Assembly (NCBI RefSeq): GCF_008831285.2
Contig: NW_022205075.1
Span: 1-58,010, forward strand
Length of the DNA: 58,010 nt
DNA from: Nymphaea colorata
Taxonomy: Eukaryota > Streptophyta > Magnoliopsida > Nymphaeales > Nymphaeaceae
Reading direction: 5' to 3'
How positions within the stretch are numbered: position 1 is the stretch's first letter; each line of letters starts with the position of its first letter. A program made the position numbers and the translations under genes. Below, piece by piece: positions 39,311 through 51,150 of the stretch. The notes under the pieces are model-generated. The model was given only the letters and a program-made list of their open reading frames with translations. It was not told the origin of the DNA and ran no database searches.

Positions 39311-39950
39311 CAAATTCAATGCACAAAGCATAACCTAGATCCAACCCAATTTTTTTATCCAAATATAAAAAATCAAGCCCGAGAACCAACCTCCAGCATC
39401 ATATATCAAGTTGGATCCCCGAGCACGCACACAAACACCCCTCACCTTCTGTCTCAATTTCGCTTTATAAAATCTAAAACTGGACTGAAGACACAAATTC
39501 AATCCATAATTCGGGCATTTGACATCAACCTGGACCCTTCCAGGTTCGGGAAAAATTGATTCAGATTCAAGCGGGCCCAAAATTGTCAAAACCGGATCCA
39601 AATTCATTTTACAAAAAGCTCATTTTGCCCTTCGAAAAATATGAAATTTTCACTTTTTCTCTTTTCTTTTTAATTTTAACCATGCGGCTGGGACTCGTGT
39701 GGGGCCTACCTAGGGTGGCAGGACCAAATACCCACCTCATTGACTCAATCAAATTCAAGCCAATGAGGAGGCATTTAACTCCCCCGGGCCAGATTCGAAA
39801 GTAACCAGCATGCTACTGGAGAGAGCATTCGGTGTTTAGCAGAGTGCTCTCGCCAAGAGGCCGCTACCATGCTCAGCACAGAAGAGCACTAGGAGGCCTA
39901 ACTTGTTAATCCTAGTTTCCATCCATGAAAGAGAATTTTGAACTTAAAAT
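39309..39950. other. Non-coding stretch
   Basis: No gene recognised. It contains a few G+C-richer patches (39410-39440, 39830-39900) that match nothing I know. Confidence 0.4.
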
Positions 39951-40188
39951 CTCTCTTTTAATTTCTCTATTTCTCTCTCTTCTATTTCTCTCTCTCGTTT
40001 TAGCACTCTCTTTCTCTATCTCTTTCTAAAAATTTTCTTTTTCACTTTTTCTCTCTCTGCAGTTCTCTCTCTCCCTTTTTTAAAATCTCTTTCTCTCTTT
40101 TTCTTTCTTTTATTACTTCTCTTTTTATCACTCTTTTTCTTTTTTTTTCTTTTATCTTTCTCTCTTCGATTTCTCTCTCTCTCTCTTT
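39951..40188. repeat. Long polypyrimidine tract
   Basis: About 240 bases almost without purines on the plus strand, made of CTCTCT and CTTTTT phrases (for example TTTCTCTCTCTCGTTTTAGC), ending in a short (TA)n run at 40187-40201. It is a low-complexity tract; mirror-symmetric parts could adopt triplex DNA, which is inference. Confidence 0.85.
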
Positions 40189-40201
40189 ATATATATATAT
40201 A

Positions 40202-41019
40202 GTCTCATCTTGCATCGCCCAAAATCTGTCAACTTCACCAAGGCCAATATTAAGGTGCAGTACCCATGATGGTTATCATACTACACTTGACTTGATAGCA
40301 TACCCATTTTTGATTTTATATGTATGTTGTGGTATGAATGACTTATCTAATTTTCTTTTCAAGCATAGAGAAATCTTTTTTTTTTTCATTTAACATGCAT
40401 ATTCACTATGCATTTACAGGATTCACGGATACCTACAGCCACAACTTTAAAAAACCTAAGCAAAATAAGATCGGCCCTAATAATGTGGTGACTGAGTTAG
40501 GCTAAAACCTTGAGATTAATGTGTTCTGGAAGATTGCTACTAACTTTCTTTATGTTACAAATGATCATTCATTAAAAAAAATTTATAAAATTTTATTAAA
40601 TCACTTTTTTCAAAAACTGACTTGATTTTTTATTCAAATGATTTTTCCAAATCAAACGATTCATTAGTGAAGATTATTTCTTCTAAAACATATCTCCTAC
40701 CATTTTATAAAAAAAATTATAGAACTCTCTTTTGCAATGCCTCACAAACAGTTTTCTTATTTTAAGGATTAGCTCTTACATCATTTTTTGCTTTATAAAA
40801 TTTAAAATTTCTAAAACCATATAAAATATTTACCATGCCCCACACTGCATTTAAGTGGAGCATAATGCTTAAATGAATGTGGAAATGCACCAAGAATGAA
40901 CAACGCGCCAGAAAAAACTAAGCCTCATACTGATGGCCGGTGGACCCTTTTCCACTTTGCAGAACAAATTCCCATTGGTGAACCAAAAGAAATTTTGGGA
41001 TGCAAAATATGCACTACTA
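40202..41019. other. AT-rich stretch, mostly non-coding
   Basis: No gene recognised up to about 40920. The text from 40930 may be the decayed 5' neighbour of the LINE reverse transcriptase. Confidence 0.4.
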
Positions 41020-43060
41020 GGGGTGAGAAATTTCTTCATCACAAACAAGCTTGTAAGGTGGGTAAATGCAACACATATGATATTGATTTTTAATTTCCTG
41101 TCATTAAGGATATAAAAGTCTTGACCTACATCATTATGCAAATTGATCTATAAACTAGTTGCTAAGTTGACGGCTGAGAGAATGAAGATTGTCTTAGCAC
41201 AATTATTGGCTCAGAACAAGGGCATCTGATCTCTCCAGTAGATTTATTAACCAACCATGCACCTTGCACTTGAAGCAGTCAACAACTTGGATAAGGGCAT
41301 ATAGAACAATTTTTTCTCCTCAAATTAAATATTCCAAAAGTTTATGGCAAAGTGAGATGGTCTTTCCGGCACTTTGGTCTTTTTTTTTTTGGGATCCTAT
41401 GAAGATAGGATGAGGAAAATTATGACTTATGTTTCTACTACTTCCTTAGTTGTCACCTTTAAAAAGGGAGGGAACCACTTTTTGTTGCTATGGAGGCCGA
41501 TGACAAATGCACCCTCTCTCTCCACTTTTGTTTACTATTGTTGTGTTGTGGAAGTTTTATCTGAAAACCTCCAATGGCGAGTTTTACTGGGCAGCAAGCC
41601 CCTAAAATGACTTCTCAATTTACTTCTTACCTGGGGCGCTTCTTCTCTGCAAATGACATCCTTTTATTTTTTTGGGCTGTTGTGAAAATCCACTTCTTGT
41701 TTAAGCACAGCTTTACCTGATTTCACTTCCAAACCAGGTTTGACTATAAATTCATTTCATTTTCGTATTCATTTTAATGTTTTTGACAACACAATGGTGA
41801 TTGCAAACTGGTTTCATTGACAGTTATCTAAACTTCCCCTTACTTATTTGGGTTCCATTATTTGTTGGTACTCTCACCCCTGACTTATGTGAGAAGCTTT
41901 GTAGAAGGGTGGACCATCCACTTACTTATATGAGAAGCATGTTCCGCAGCAAGTGGTCGGTTTTTGGGTGAGAGCATTTAGACTTCCACTTCTTGTACTG
42001 AACTTTGTAGAGAAGAAATTGTCATTTTATTTGGGGGGATTCTCATCATATTAGGAAACGTCACTTAATTAGTTGGAAGTCTGCTTGCTCCGATACAAGA
42101 AGGTGGTCTTGGCCTTCTTGACGTCACCAACTCCTTATGTACTCTTTTGGTCACACCAATACTTGAATGGGAGCTTGTGAACATTGTAAAGTAATGCTTA
42201 TTTTTCTTGGATATGGAAAAGCTCCTTTTGGGGATGAGAAGAGGTTTGTTACTTAATTTAGCGGTGTTTGGGTTACAAAAAAGGTGAAAATTTCATGTGA
42301 GGAATGGGGCACTCATAATTTCATTAACTTGAGATGAAATGGACTTGAAAAAAAAAACAGAAGACCCTAGATACAAGGGTGAAGCCAGCAATTTTTTTGG
42401 GAGTGTAGAATAGTATTTGCAAAAACTATACAAGTACTGAACAATATTTTTCAAAATTTTTACATAGCCCAAATTAAAAAAATTTAAAAATATAAGTATC
42501 ATATTTTTCCCAAAATATTAGGGGGGAGGGGTCATGTTTAGAAGTGCATAACTCTATTCAAGAAGTTATCTCATGGTGGTTCAAATGGTCTTTCAAATAA
42601 ATGGGTTACAATACGCTATGTTTATGCTTACATGTACTCTTTTGGAACATAAGGAAACAAAGAAATTCTATTATGCATCATGCCAATTTGATTATGAGTG
42701 GTCTCGAATGGAGAGTCTGCACTGATTTAAAGGATATGAAAGCCGATTTGAAGTGGGAACATCAACAGGTGATCTTTCCTCCTTACTACATGGTTTTGCG
42801 GTTGATCTGTATGTGGTGAAATGGTGTGCAGAAAATGGCTTTTTGTAAATGATGTATTTGCTGTCAACAATCAATTGCAACGAGGCTGTAATCCTTTTGT
42901 ACAGTGAGGTTTGTTTTATGCCTATATTCTTATTCGTTAGTTGTAGTTTCTATCTTTGTATTTGAGGTTTATGTCTCTCTTCTTTTTTGGTTTGTTCTAG
43001 ATCAGGTATCTTGTATTTTGTTATCTGTTATATTGTTAATAAAAATGTTTGGGATGCCTA
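41020..43060 (+). mobile_element. Degenerate L1-type LINE: reverse transcriptase to 3' end
   Basis: In order along the plus strand, with frameshifts and stops between: WVNATHMILI and PTSLCKLIYKLVAKLTAERM (41050-41200, RT fingers, compare RPISLCNVIYK); PLSPLLFTIV and VVEVLSENLQ (about 41507-41590, the RQGDPLSPLLF step); SANDILLFFWA (about 41643-41670), where the catalytic A/F-A-D-D has become A-N-D; LSKLPLTYLGS (about 41825); GGLGLLDVTNS (about 42100) and SWIWKSSFWG (42205-42235), the zf-RVT part; and VLFWNIRKQRN (about 42630), the usual C-terminal W-x-x-R-x-x-R-N. A T-rich 3' tail and AATAAAAATG near 43031 close it. Endonuclease and ORF1 are not seen. The element is dead. Confidence 0.75.
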
Positions 43061-43535
43061 AACTCGTAGCAACGACGTTGCATCACCAAGTAGGGCTGCA
43101 CATGCGTCGAGCCCAAGCTTGTCCCTCTTGAGCTCGACTTGATTATACAACATCAAGCTCGAGCTCGACTCCCTTAACTTGCTTATATCGTTTATGGCGT
43201 AACTTGTTTATTAAAACTTGTTCACATCAACTCGTTTAATTCGTGTACGACACCAAAGAAAAACTTGTTACCTCGAGTTGAAAGGAAAATTGGTTTACTT
43301 GTGATAGAAACTGGGGTATGATTGTCCTGTAGTACCAAGGTATTCTTTTTATGCTGTAAAATGAGCAAACAACTTAAAAATTTCCACTTAATCACAGAGT
43401 TGCACACCAATGAGAACAAATTCTATGGTAAAACCATGAAAACAAGGGGTTTCTTCCCCCCCTTTTCTCCCTCTCTCTCTTCACAAGGATAAATTGTCAA
43501 TGTGACAAATTGAAGAGAACATGTGGTGCCATTTG
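43061..43535. other. Non-coding stretch after the LINE 3' end
   Basis: Nothing coding recognised. At 43085-43190 a phrase rich in GAGCTCGA/CTCGAGCTCGA-like text (CATCAAGCTCGAGCTCGACT) resembles short repeats often seen in plant intergenic DNA. Confidence 0.4.
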
Positions 43536-43860
43536 TATCTTTCTAAAAGCAGTTCCATTCTCTCCCAACCTTGCGTGGCGTATGGCCGGCGAAAGAATGA
43601 TACCCCATCAGATCAGATTCAAACTGAATGTATGGCATTACCCTATTCTATATATCAGAAGTTCACATATTTAGATTTGATTTAAGATTTGAATGTTAAT
43701 GAAAGAAAATTTGCGTGAATCAAATTTTTGAATTTATAGTCCAGATCTGATCCGATATCTAATTTTCATTTTGACATGACCCAAGTCTGAATCCATCCTT
43801 TAATTAGGCAATCAAATTCTGACCACATTTTGAAATGTGAAGGACTGGCCATCTTTCAAA
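43536..43860 (+). repeat. Dispersed repeat, copy 1 (partner 45310-45605)
   Basis: TCTTTCTAAAAGCAGTTCCA starts a stretch that matches 45310-45605 in direct orientation, through ATTTAGATTTGATTTAAGAT and TTTTGAAATGTGAAGGAC. Identity by eye is about 75-80 percent. It has no coding potential and shares the GATCTGATCCGATATCTAAT kind of text with the small-element family. Confidence 0.65.
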
Positions 43861-45309
43861 TTGTTTGTATATTAAATATACAAGGATATTTGTCTGAAAT
43901 TGAACCTAAACCCTTATCCAAATTGATTGAACATTTATTAAATTGAATTCAAATCCAGAATTGCCAGAGCGACATTTTATAAAACCAAATACACCAATTT
44001 TTTAAACAGATGTTAACTAAATTATTGTAAGTTCCAGAAATATTAAGGAAAATTAACTCTTTTGGAAATTGGATTTTTATTAGCTCTTGTTTAATATAAT
44101 TGGATGAAATGTCGGTTAGGCTTGTATCTTTACGTTGTCTGATGATTTTCTAAAAAAACATTCATGGGTAGTAAACATTTATGGTTGTGGAAACCATCTT
44201 GTGAGGGTTTAGTTTATATTTTTTTAAATACTGCTATTACAAAAAACATACTTACATGGAATCAAATCAATCAAGCTGGTCAATTCAGTAAAATTGGCTA
44301 TTTTAACAATTCAATTGATTCAACTGTGAATCGGCAAAACACTATATAAAAGTTACCTTTTTTAAAATGATAATACCAAAAACATATATTAACAATTAAA
44401 TGTGAGTTCGCGACACTTAAGCTGAAAGGTATGAGGGGGCCTTGGGTCTTTTCTAGGTAGTGTGGTTATTAACCTCCAGCTCAGCCAAAAATTTGGCTTA
44501 ACAGCGATTTGGGTTGGATAGGTTAACTTCCATTTGATTCCAATAATTTTGCTTTAAAGGCATTGATCCAAAGATATACATGAAAAAAGTTATGAACTTC
44601 CAATAGAATCGTGCCAGGGAGGAGGCCTCAAAGTGTACAAGAAGAATAGCAACAAAAATTTACGCACACTTTAAAGGGTGTTTCATATATGAACATTGTG
44701 TTCTTTGGAACCCAAACATTCCTGTTAGAATGAGATGTCAAAAACAGAAGAGAGTTCTTAAAAGAAAACTCCAAAAGGTGAAGAAGTCAAACAATTCTGA
44801 TTCTTAATTGAATTCGGATTTGGTACAGTTTTGTAACTGGGTCCGATGGATACCAGATTCCAATGGATGTGAAACCCCGTGACATGCAAAAATAACGTTG
44901 GCAGATATGATCTGTCTCCATAGCAGAATGAGTGAGCTGCCTTACGGCATGATGGTGAGGGACTCTAGAGAAGGTAGACATGCATGCTCGGATTTCTTGC
45001 TTGTTTCACACAAATTTAAGTTTTAATTTTGACGTGGAACAACTGATACTAACAAAGAGGCCACTGACTGAATAAAACTAGCTAAAGAAGCAAGAAGAAG
45101 AAGCAAGAAATACTTGGGTGGAATATTTGCCTCAAGTGCCAAGTGTCCTCGACTACTGGGCAGATTGGAGCTCCTCTTACAAGACCCCCACAACTGCTTT
45201 TCTTCCTTGATGTCGGACTATTTATCTGCAGATAGCATCTCCCTCCCCCTGTCTCTCTTCATAAACACAAATAAACAATGCCACAAGTTGGAGAGAAGAT
45301 GGGGATGTC
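43861..45309. other. AT-rich stretch without recognised genes
   Basis: Short open frames only, none with a recognisable protein pattern. The last 80 bases (from about 45225) are pyrimidine-rich (CTCCCTCCCCCTGTCTCTCT) like those before the first copy of the dispersed repeat (about 43450), so the duplication may reach further left. Confidence 0.4.
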
Positions 45310-45605
45310 TTTTATGTCTTTCTAAAAGCAATTCCATTCTATCCCCTACTTTGCGTGAGCGTTATCATATTCAAACCAAATTTACAGTGTTATCATATTC
45401 GATTTATTAGAAGTTCAAATACTTAGATTCAAAATTAAGATTTGAATGCTAATGGAAGACAAGTTTATGTGATTGCAAATTTTAATTTTACACTCTGGAT
45501 CTAATCAGATATCTAGCTTTTACTTTAACATGATCGAAGTCGGAATCCAACCTTTAATTATACAATGAAATCCAGACCATATTTTGAAATGTGAAAGTCG
45601 GATTT
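45310..45605 (+). repeat. Dispersed repeat, copy 2 (partner 43536-43860)
   Basis: TCTTTCTAAAAGCAATTCCA through ATATTTTGAAATGTGAAAGT follows the first copy base by base with scattered changes and small indels. The two copies are about 1.77 kb apart and in the same orientation. Confidence 0.65.
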
Positions 45606-47092
45606 TGTTTGTCGCAAGGGCCAAATATAGTTTCAAAATTTTAAGAGGGGCTGAAATATATATATATATATATATAAGTTGAATTTTTTACATTTACATA
45701 TAAATTTTTAAAGTTTTTAAATTTTTTTACATTTGCATATAAATTCAAATCCAAATCTGATCTAGTGACATTTTTAAAATCCAAATACATCTTTTTTTCT
45801 TTTTTGTTTCCATGTCTAATGCAGTCAGATATTGGATACATCAACAACCTTAGGTCTACCCTTAACTAGAGATTATTCATCCTCAAAAAAGAAATACCCT
45901 TCTTTAGTCTCGAAAAGATTCGTCATCCTTAAAGAATAAGGTGCTTTGAGCAAATGAGAAAAAAATAAAGATACGTTGCATGTGCCAGTAGTACAGTATA
46001 GCGAAGGCAAAAAATTGTACATCCCTTCTCCTCTAAATTAAAATGATAACCACTTGTAGCTTTTAAATGCAGTTACCTTAAATACGTTTGGCCTTTCTAA
46101 AATTTCTATCAATGTGTACAAGTACTTTTATAAACAAACACTTCTTGACCTTTTTTCCTTTTCTTTTTACCCTAATTTTAAAATTTGTTACTAAGGACAT
46201 ACATTTCCTTTTTTCTTATATAAAGAATTTCAACAACTCACAGGAATACATAGGAAACTTTTCAAACACAAACTCATTTGGACAAGGACATGTTGAAAAA
46301 TATAATATATAACAAAACTATTTTCTCTCTCTTAAACAAATAAATAAATTAAACAAAGTTTAAAATGATTTAAGTCAACTGCAAGTGTTTATATGTTTTT
46401 TTAATAAAATGTTGTTGGTCAAGTTAATGATTATACATTACGTAAATGACATTAATTTCTTAAGTATTTCCGTGTGACTTCGACTAATTTTATAGAAGCA
46501 TTTTGAACAGTCTACCATAAATTATATTAAAAAAATTTTGCGCGGAATAAAAAACTTAACCTCCCATGAAAGTGGCAATAATGTAATACGTCCGTACTGT
46601 TAAGGGTAATTAACTTATGTAGAATCCGTGAGTAACGGCAAAAGAGGGGGAGAGAAAAGCAGTTGGATGTGAAAGAACGCCCTCGTTGCCTTCCCACGTG
46701 TAGGTGCAAAAATTCACTTGGGGCCCATGAACAAACAGATCGGATCCTAGTCGATTAGTTGGACCCGATATTATCTTACAAAATTTTATGTGGTCATAGG
46801 ACATATGTGATTGTAGAGAAAGTGAGGAACATCTAAATTCTAAGACAAAAGTAAATGTTGAGCAAATACTTTTTAGGTTAATTAATATTTTTGCTTTCAG
46901 GTTTTGTTTGATACCCTTAGATTTCATATTAAAAATTCCAAAAAAATAGTGGTTGGGATATGGATTGAAGAAATGACATCCATTCGTATTTGGATTCATA
47001 TATACATTAAATATTTGATCGGATTCGAATTTGGATTTGAACATAAATATAAAAACTGTATTTGGATTGTAAAAGTCGAAAAATTTCACCTT
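45606..47092. other. AT-rich stretch without recognised genes
   Basis: Includes an (AT)n run at 45656-45676 and small-element-like text (GGATTCGAATTTGGATTTGA) at 46957-47070. Reading frames in it are low-complexity and I reject them as genes. Confidence 0.45.
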
Positions 47093-47093
47093 C

Positions 47094-47127
47094 AACTAGA
47101 ATTGGAATGAAACTTCCAATTCTAGTT
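47094..47127. repeat. Perfect hairpin, 14-bp arms
   Basis: AACTAGAATTGGAA (47094-47107), loop TGAAAC, then TTCCAATTCTAGTT (47114-47127). Arms match perfectly. No T-run follows, so it is not a simple terminator; it could be a transposon end or a foldback remnant. Confidence 0.8.
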
Positions 47128-47999
47128 TCCCTTTGATAGTCTGGAACTTTGATTTTAAAATTGAAAATTATGTGTTTGATAGAGCAAGAACTAAAATTCT
47201 GGAATTGGTGTATTAAAATCATCATAACATGTGCCAAGAGAGAAGAAAAACTTTTAAGATTCTCGACTCATATTCTACCCATATGATAAAATCAAAATTC
47301 TGAAATTTTGATTCAAGAATGACCCAGCAGGTAGGGCCTGCTTCCTTATAAAACAAGCGATGCCAAAAAGCTTAATATGGACATGTTGGTGTGATTTCTT
47401 AGAACCTTACAGATTGCAAATGATTTAAAATGTTAATACTTCAATATATCCCCCTGAATTAAAAGGAAATTTTAAAATGCATGAGCTATAAATGATTGTG
47501 AAGGAATGTATAGAGTACTGGCTAGTGCATCTTCTCAAGAGTTAAGAATACAAGCCCCCTTACTTAGAGATTTTAATATTTGCCAATATTAGCCTTAGGT
47601 GGAGGACTCAGCTATACAATAGGAAGTGAGCATCTCTGCTAACAACCTTACAGGTTTTGGATATGGATCCATCAGATTTGGAACTCTATATGTATATATA
47701 TATATATATATATACTAAGACTATCCATTCTATCATGATGTGACAGTCAAGAAAAATAAAGGAAGAAAAATATTATGTGGATGCATAAAAATTAAATGGT
47801 GGTTGGATCGGCTAAGAACTAATAGACCAAATGTGTGGTGGGTGAAAGAGATAATGGAAAACATGGCATAAAAATTTTGCAAGTCCTAAATCAAGCAAGG
47901 GAAGGAAAGAAGAGAGCCGACAAAAAGCAAAAAGGATTCACGTTTAACAGAAAAATAGTTTCAATCTGTCACCGATTTTTTACACACTAAAACATTTTA
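47128..47999. other. Non-coding stretch with (TA)n and first of two direct repeats
   Basis: A (TA)n run lies at 47687-47714. From about 47850 the text (CAAGTCCTAAATCAAGCAAG ... AATCTGTCACCGATTTT) repeats at about 48330-48480. Both lie just 3' of resistance-gene LRR ends on the minus strand, so this is probably a duplicated 3' flank. Confidence 0.55.
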
Positions 48000-48290
48000 G
48001 TAATTGTAAACCTTTCTCCAAGATGGTCTCTTATCTGCTCAACCATTGAAGCTTCTAGAAGAAGGCGATCTGTTCCTGTTTATCCGTGAGAAACGTGGTT
48101 GCTACTGCATCATTTTGTTGAGGAGTAACACTATTTGCTGCGCTACCAGAAGACTTGACATTGGGGAAGTAAAAAAGAACTGGCTTTCTCAGTTTCGGGA
48201 GGCATTTCCTGTGGCCTCCCAAGCTGATGTTCTCAGTGAAATCACACCAACATGACCAAGTAATATTGACTTCTGTCATGTTTGCTGAAA
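48000..48290 (-). pseudogene. LRR 3'-end fragment of a CNL gene (extra copy 1)
   Basis: On the minus strand this reads ENISLGGHRKCLPKLRK and NDAVATTFLTD, matching EDISLGGHWQCLPKLRY and NDAVATTCPTD in the main CNL relic just upstream, followed by IRDHLGERFTI in another frame (48007-48040) matching the relic's final RDHLGERLSI. It is an interrupted duplicate of the last ~100 codons of the LRR domain. No promoter or NB-ARC accompanies it. Confidence 0.75.
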
Positions 48291-48489
48291 GCAGTTGGAA
48301 TCTATTGATTTTTATATATTCACTCTACTTTTGCAGTTGGAAAACAAGACATAAAAAATGTACAAGACCTAAATCAAACAAGGGAGAGAAAAAGAGCCGA
48401 CGAAATGCAAAAGATTCATACTTCACCCCAAAAAAAATATAGTTACAATCTGTCACCGATTTTAAATATTAAAACATATGGGATAATTG

Positions 48490-48590
48490 TTACCTTTCCT
48501 CCAAGATGGCATCTTACTCCTGCGGCAGATCAAGTGCAGGACATATGTAAATACTGAAGGCTTCAGCCTACGAAACAGAAAAGGTTCCGT
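48490..48590 (-). pseudogene. LRR 3'-end fragment of a CNL gene (extra copy 2, very short)
   Basis: The minus strand reads FSIYICPALDLPQE then a stop, matching LVIYFCPALHLPQELRDH at the end of the main relic. Only about 30 codons are recognisable. Together with 48000-48290 it shows that the 3' end of the gene was duplicated more than once. Confidence 0.6.
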
Positions 48591-48618
48591 AACATGATAT
48601 AACAGCACCTCAACCACT

Positions 48619-51150
48619 TTAGCCTAAGATGGATAACCTTTCCCCAAGATGGTCTCTGAGTTCCTGCGGCAGATGGAGTGCTGGACAAAAGTAAATTACC
48701 AACTTTTCAAGCTTTGAGAGGCAGGCGATCTGTTTGTTTGCATCCGTGGGACATGTTGTTGCTACTGCATCATTTTCATTTTGGTGGGTAGTAATGTCCA
48801 CCAGAGACTTCAGTTTGTGGAAGTATTGAAGCTCTAGGTATCTCAGTTTTGGGAGGCATTGCCAGTGGCCTCCCAAGCTGATGTCCTCATAGAAATAGTT
48901 TAGGTACAATGTCTCCAGTTGGGAGAGACCCCACAACCACTGAGGCACCCTTCACAATTAGACCTCATCAACATTCGTGTCAATCAAAGACAGAGACTTG
49001 AGGGAGGGTAGAAATGTTGATACCTCCGATTGCAATGGCGATGGCAGTAGTACTGCTGAGTCTGGATCCAACCTTAACTCAATGAGGTTTGGCAGTTGCA
49101 CAAGGAATTTCCATCCCAATCTCGCACTTAGGCAACAACACACTGACAAACTTTGGAGCTGGGTTACTTGACCGTCATCTTTGGACAATTCATAAAATTC
49201 GCCTCTCTTAACCTTGGCATAGAAGTCAATGTTGTTTCCCCTAATCCATCTGCTGGCCACCCTTCCCAGTTGAGCAAACCTTCCACCATCAACTCCTCAA
49301 GTAAAGGAACGTTAACAAGAGCCTCCAAGCTATTAGGTCGATGAGGTAATTGCTCTAGGCTGCAGCATTCCTCCACCTTCAACGACTTGAAAGCAGGCAT
49401 GTGATGATGTAATTGCTCTAGGCTGCACCATTCCTCCACCTTCCACGACTCCAAGGCAGGCATGCTAGCTATTTCACATAGTGCTGGGCAATTGATGACA
49501 TTTAGTACTTTCAACTGGGGTAATGCTTATTAGTTTTTCTAAAAAATGGCATCTTTCTAGCTTTAGCGAATGTAGCTTGGTATACTCAGTATTCAAATGC
49601 CAAGCTGGCATCTTTCCCTTGTAATCACCTATCTCCAAGCACTCCAGCCCAAGTTGAGGTTCCAATGCCTCCAGCGCACCACTCTATTTAGAAACCCCAC
49701 CCTGTTTCTTATTACTCTGTTCAGAAGTACCACTCTGTTCAGAAACACCTCCAGTAATTCCAAAGTAGAATTCCAAACTAATTATGCCACACTTCTCCTT
49801 AAGCAATTGTGCATTTCTTGCACAATCAATTGCTTTTCTTGTCCCCTCCAACCCCTGTGTCCCCTTTGTCATCCATAAATTGGTAAGCTTCCCCAAGCCT
49901 TCCGCTATAAATTTCAATTCTGATGTCCATTTCAGCCCAAGACACCTCAAGTTGCAGAGTTCGCCCATTTCCTTGCGCAACTCTTCAATTTTACTATAAT
50001 TTAAATCCAATGTTTGAAGTTACAGAGTCGGCAGATTGAACTGGGCAACCATCTCACTTTAGAATTGCTTAGATCGAGATATTAATAAGTGAAAGATATT
50101 CAATGGACTTTGGCAGCTCATCAAATTGGCATCCCCTCAATGACAACACCCTCAACCACTTGAAATTTGTCAAGTGTTCAATATAAACCTGCAAGTAAGA
50201 ATTGGTAGAAGCCAACAATGTGCACACCTTATTTGATGTTTCCAAGGTATTATGCTTGTGTGCCTCTGCATCGTGTACACCAAGTAAAGACAGATGGCGG
50301 GAGTGCTCAGTAGTAGAGGCATGGCTATATTCCCTTCCACCTATATATAAGGCAAGGTCATGCAAAATGTGATGCAATTTGATGCTCTTCAAATCAATTT
50401 CTTCAATCAAACACTGCCTTATCCAATCTTCAATGTATTGGTTTGCTGTCGCTTCAACATCTATGCCTTCCTCAATCAATCCATGTGCCACCCATTGCAT
50501 GGTCAATGTCTCCCTTTCAATCTCATAATCCTTTGGATAAATGCAGCAATACACAAAACAACTCTTCAAATAATATGGCAAGTTATCGTAGCTCATCATG
50601 AGAACAGGAAGAATATCGCCACCTATTTCTGTGGATGATGATGAGGCTGTAGGAGTCTTCCATTCCCATATCTTACTATCCACGAGGGACTTCCAGTCCT
50701 CCCTACTCATTTTCTTGGTGTGCATCATGGACCCCACCATCTTAATAACAAGTGGCAACCCACCACACTTCTTTACTATTCCATCTCCAACAAATTTGAT
50801 CTTATGCATCACCGAATCTTCTTCTGTTTGGCCTTCTCTTAAAACCTCCTTCACAAACAAGTACCAACTTTGGTGGAAACTAAATTCTCGTAATTCATGC
50901 ATATAAAAAGCACCCATCCCCTCCGACACATATTTCTTTCAACTGGTAATCAAAATTTTGCTCCCGATGGCACTCGGCATCAATGTTCCCCCTATCTCTT
51001 CGTCCCACCATTTTACTTCCCCTACATCATCTAGGACCAACAATTTTTTTTCCTTTGAGAGCTCGTTCAGTAATTGTGTGCATAAGTCAGCAAATGATAC
51101 TTACTATCATGGGTGTCACTGGTACATAGATGTATCACCATGATTGGCTT
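48619..51150 (-). pseudogene. CC-NB-ARC-LRR (CNL) resistance gene relic
   Basis: Minus-strand order: RNBS-A-like CTSDTHDSKY near 51085-51115, kinase-2 LLVLDDV near 51023-51046, RNBS-B GSKILITS, GLPL in KKCGGLPLVIKMVGS (about 50749-50770), RNBS-D CFVYCCIYPKDYEIERE (about 50510-50565), an altered MHD (LHHILHDLA, about 50355-50380), then LRRs to 48619. Lesions: TGA at 50939-50941 right after GSKILITS, where Arg is usual (CGA to TGA fits); a frameshift between RNBS-A and kinase 2; frameshifts near 50015-50070, and breaks near 49670, 49515, 49160 and 48955 in the LRRs. The P-loop and Rx_N are not seen. LRR text such as LPNLIELRLDPDSAVLL is typical. NLRs of this class are intracellular immune receptors; this copy cannot make a full protein. 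Confidence 0.85.
49347..49470 (-). repeat. 63-bp tandem duplication inside the LRR region
   Basis: Units 49347-49409 and 49410-49470 both start TAATTGCTCTAGGCTGCA and differ at a few bases. On the minus strand they encode 21-residue steps (VEEWCSLEQLHHHMPAF and VEECCSLEQLPH). The period equals one LRR step, so it added one repeat in frame. Confidence 0.85.

Noticed and set aside
39075-39389. 104-codon minus-strand frame
   Set aside because: Its middle is an Ile-Tyr run from the (AT)n microsatellite and the rest is from the minisatellite.
45641-45847. 68-codon minus-strand frame
   Set aside because: Low-complexity AT-rich text with an (AT)n run; no protein pattern.
46610-47095. 161-codon minus-strand frame
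   Set aside because: Long for chance, but rich in Phe/Asn/Ile from AT-rich repeated phrases of the small-element family; no domain pattern and no conserved neighbour.
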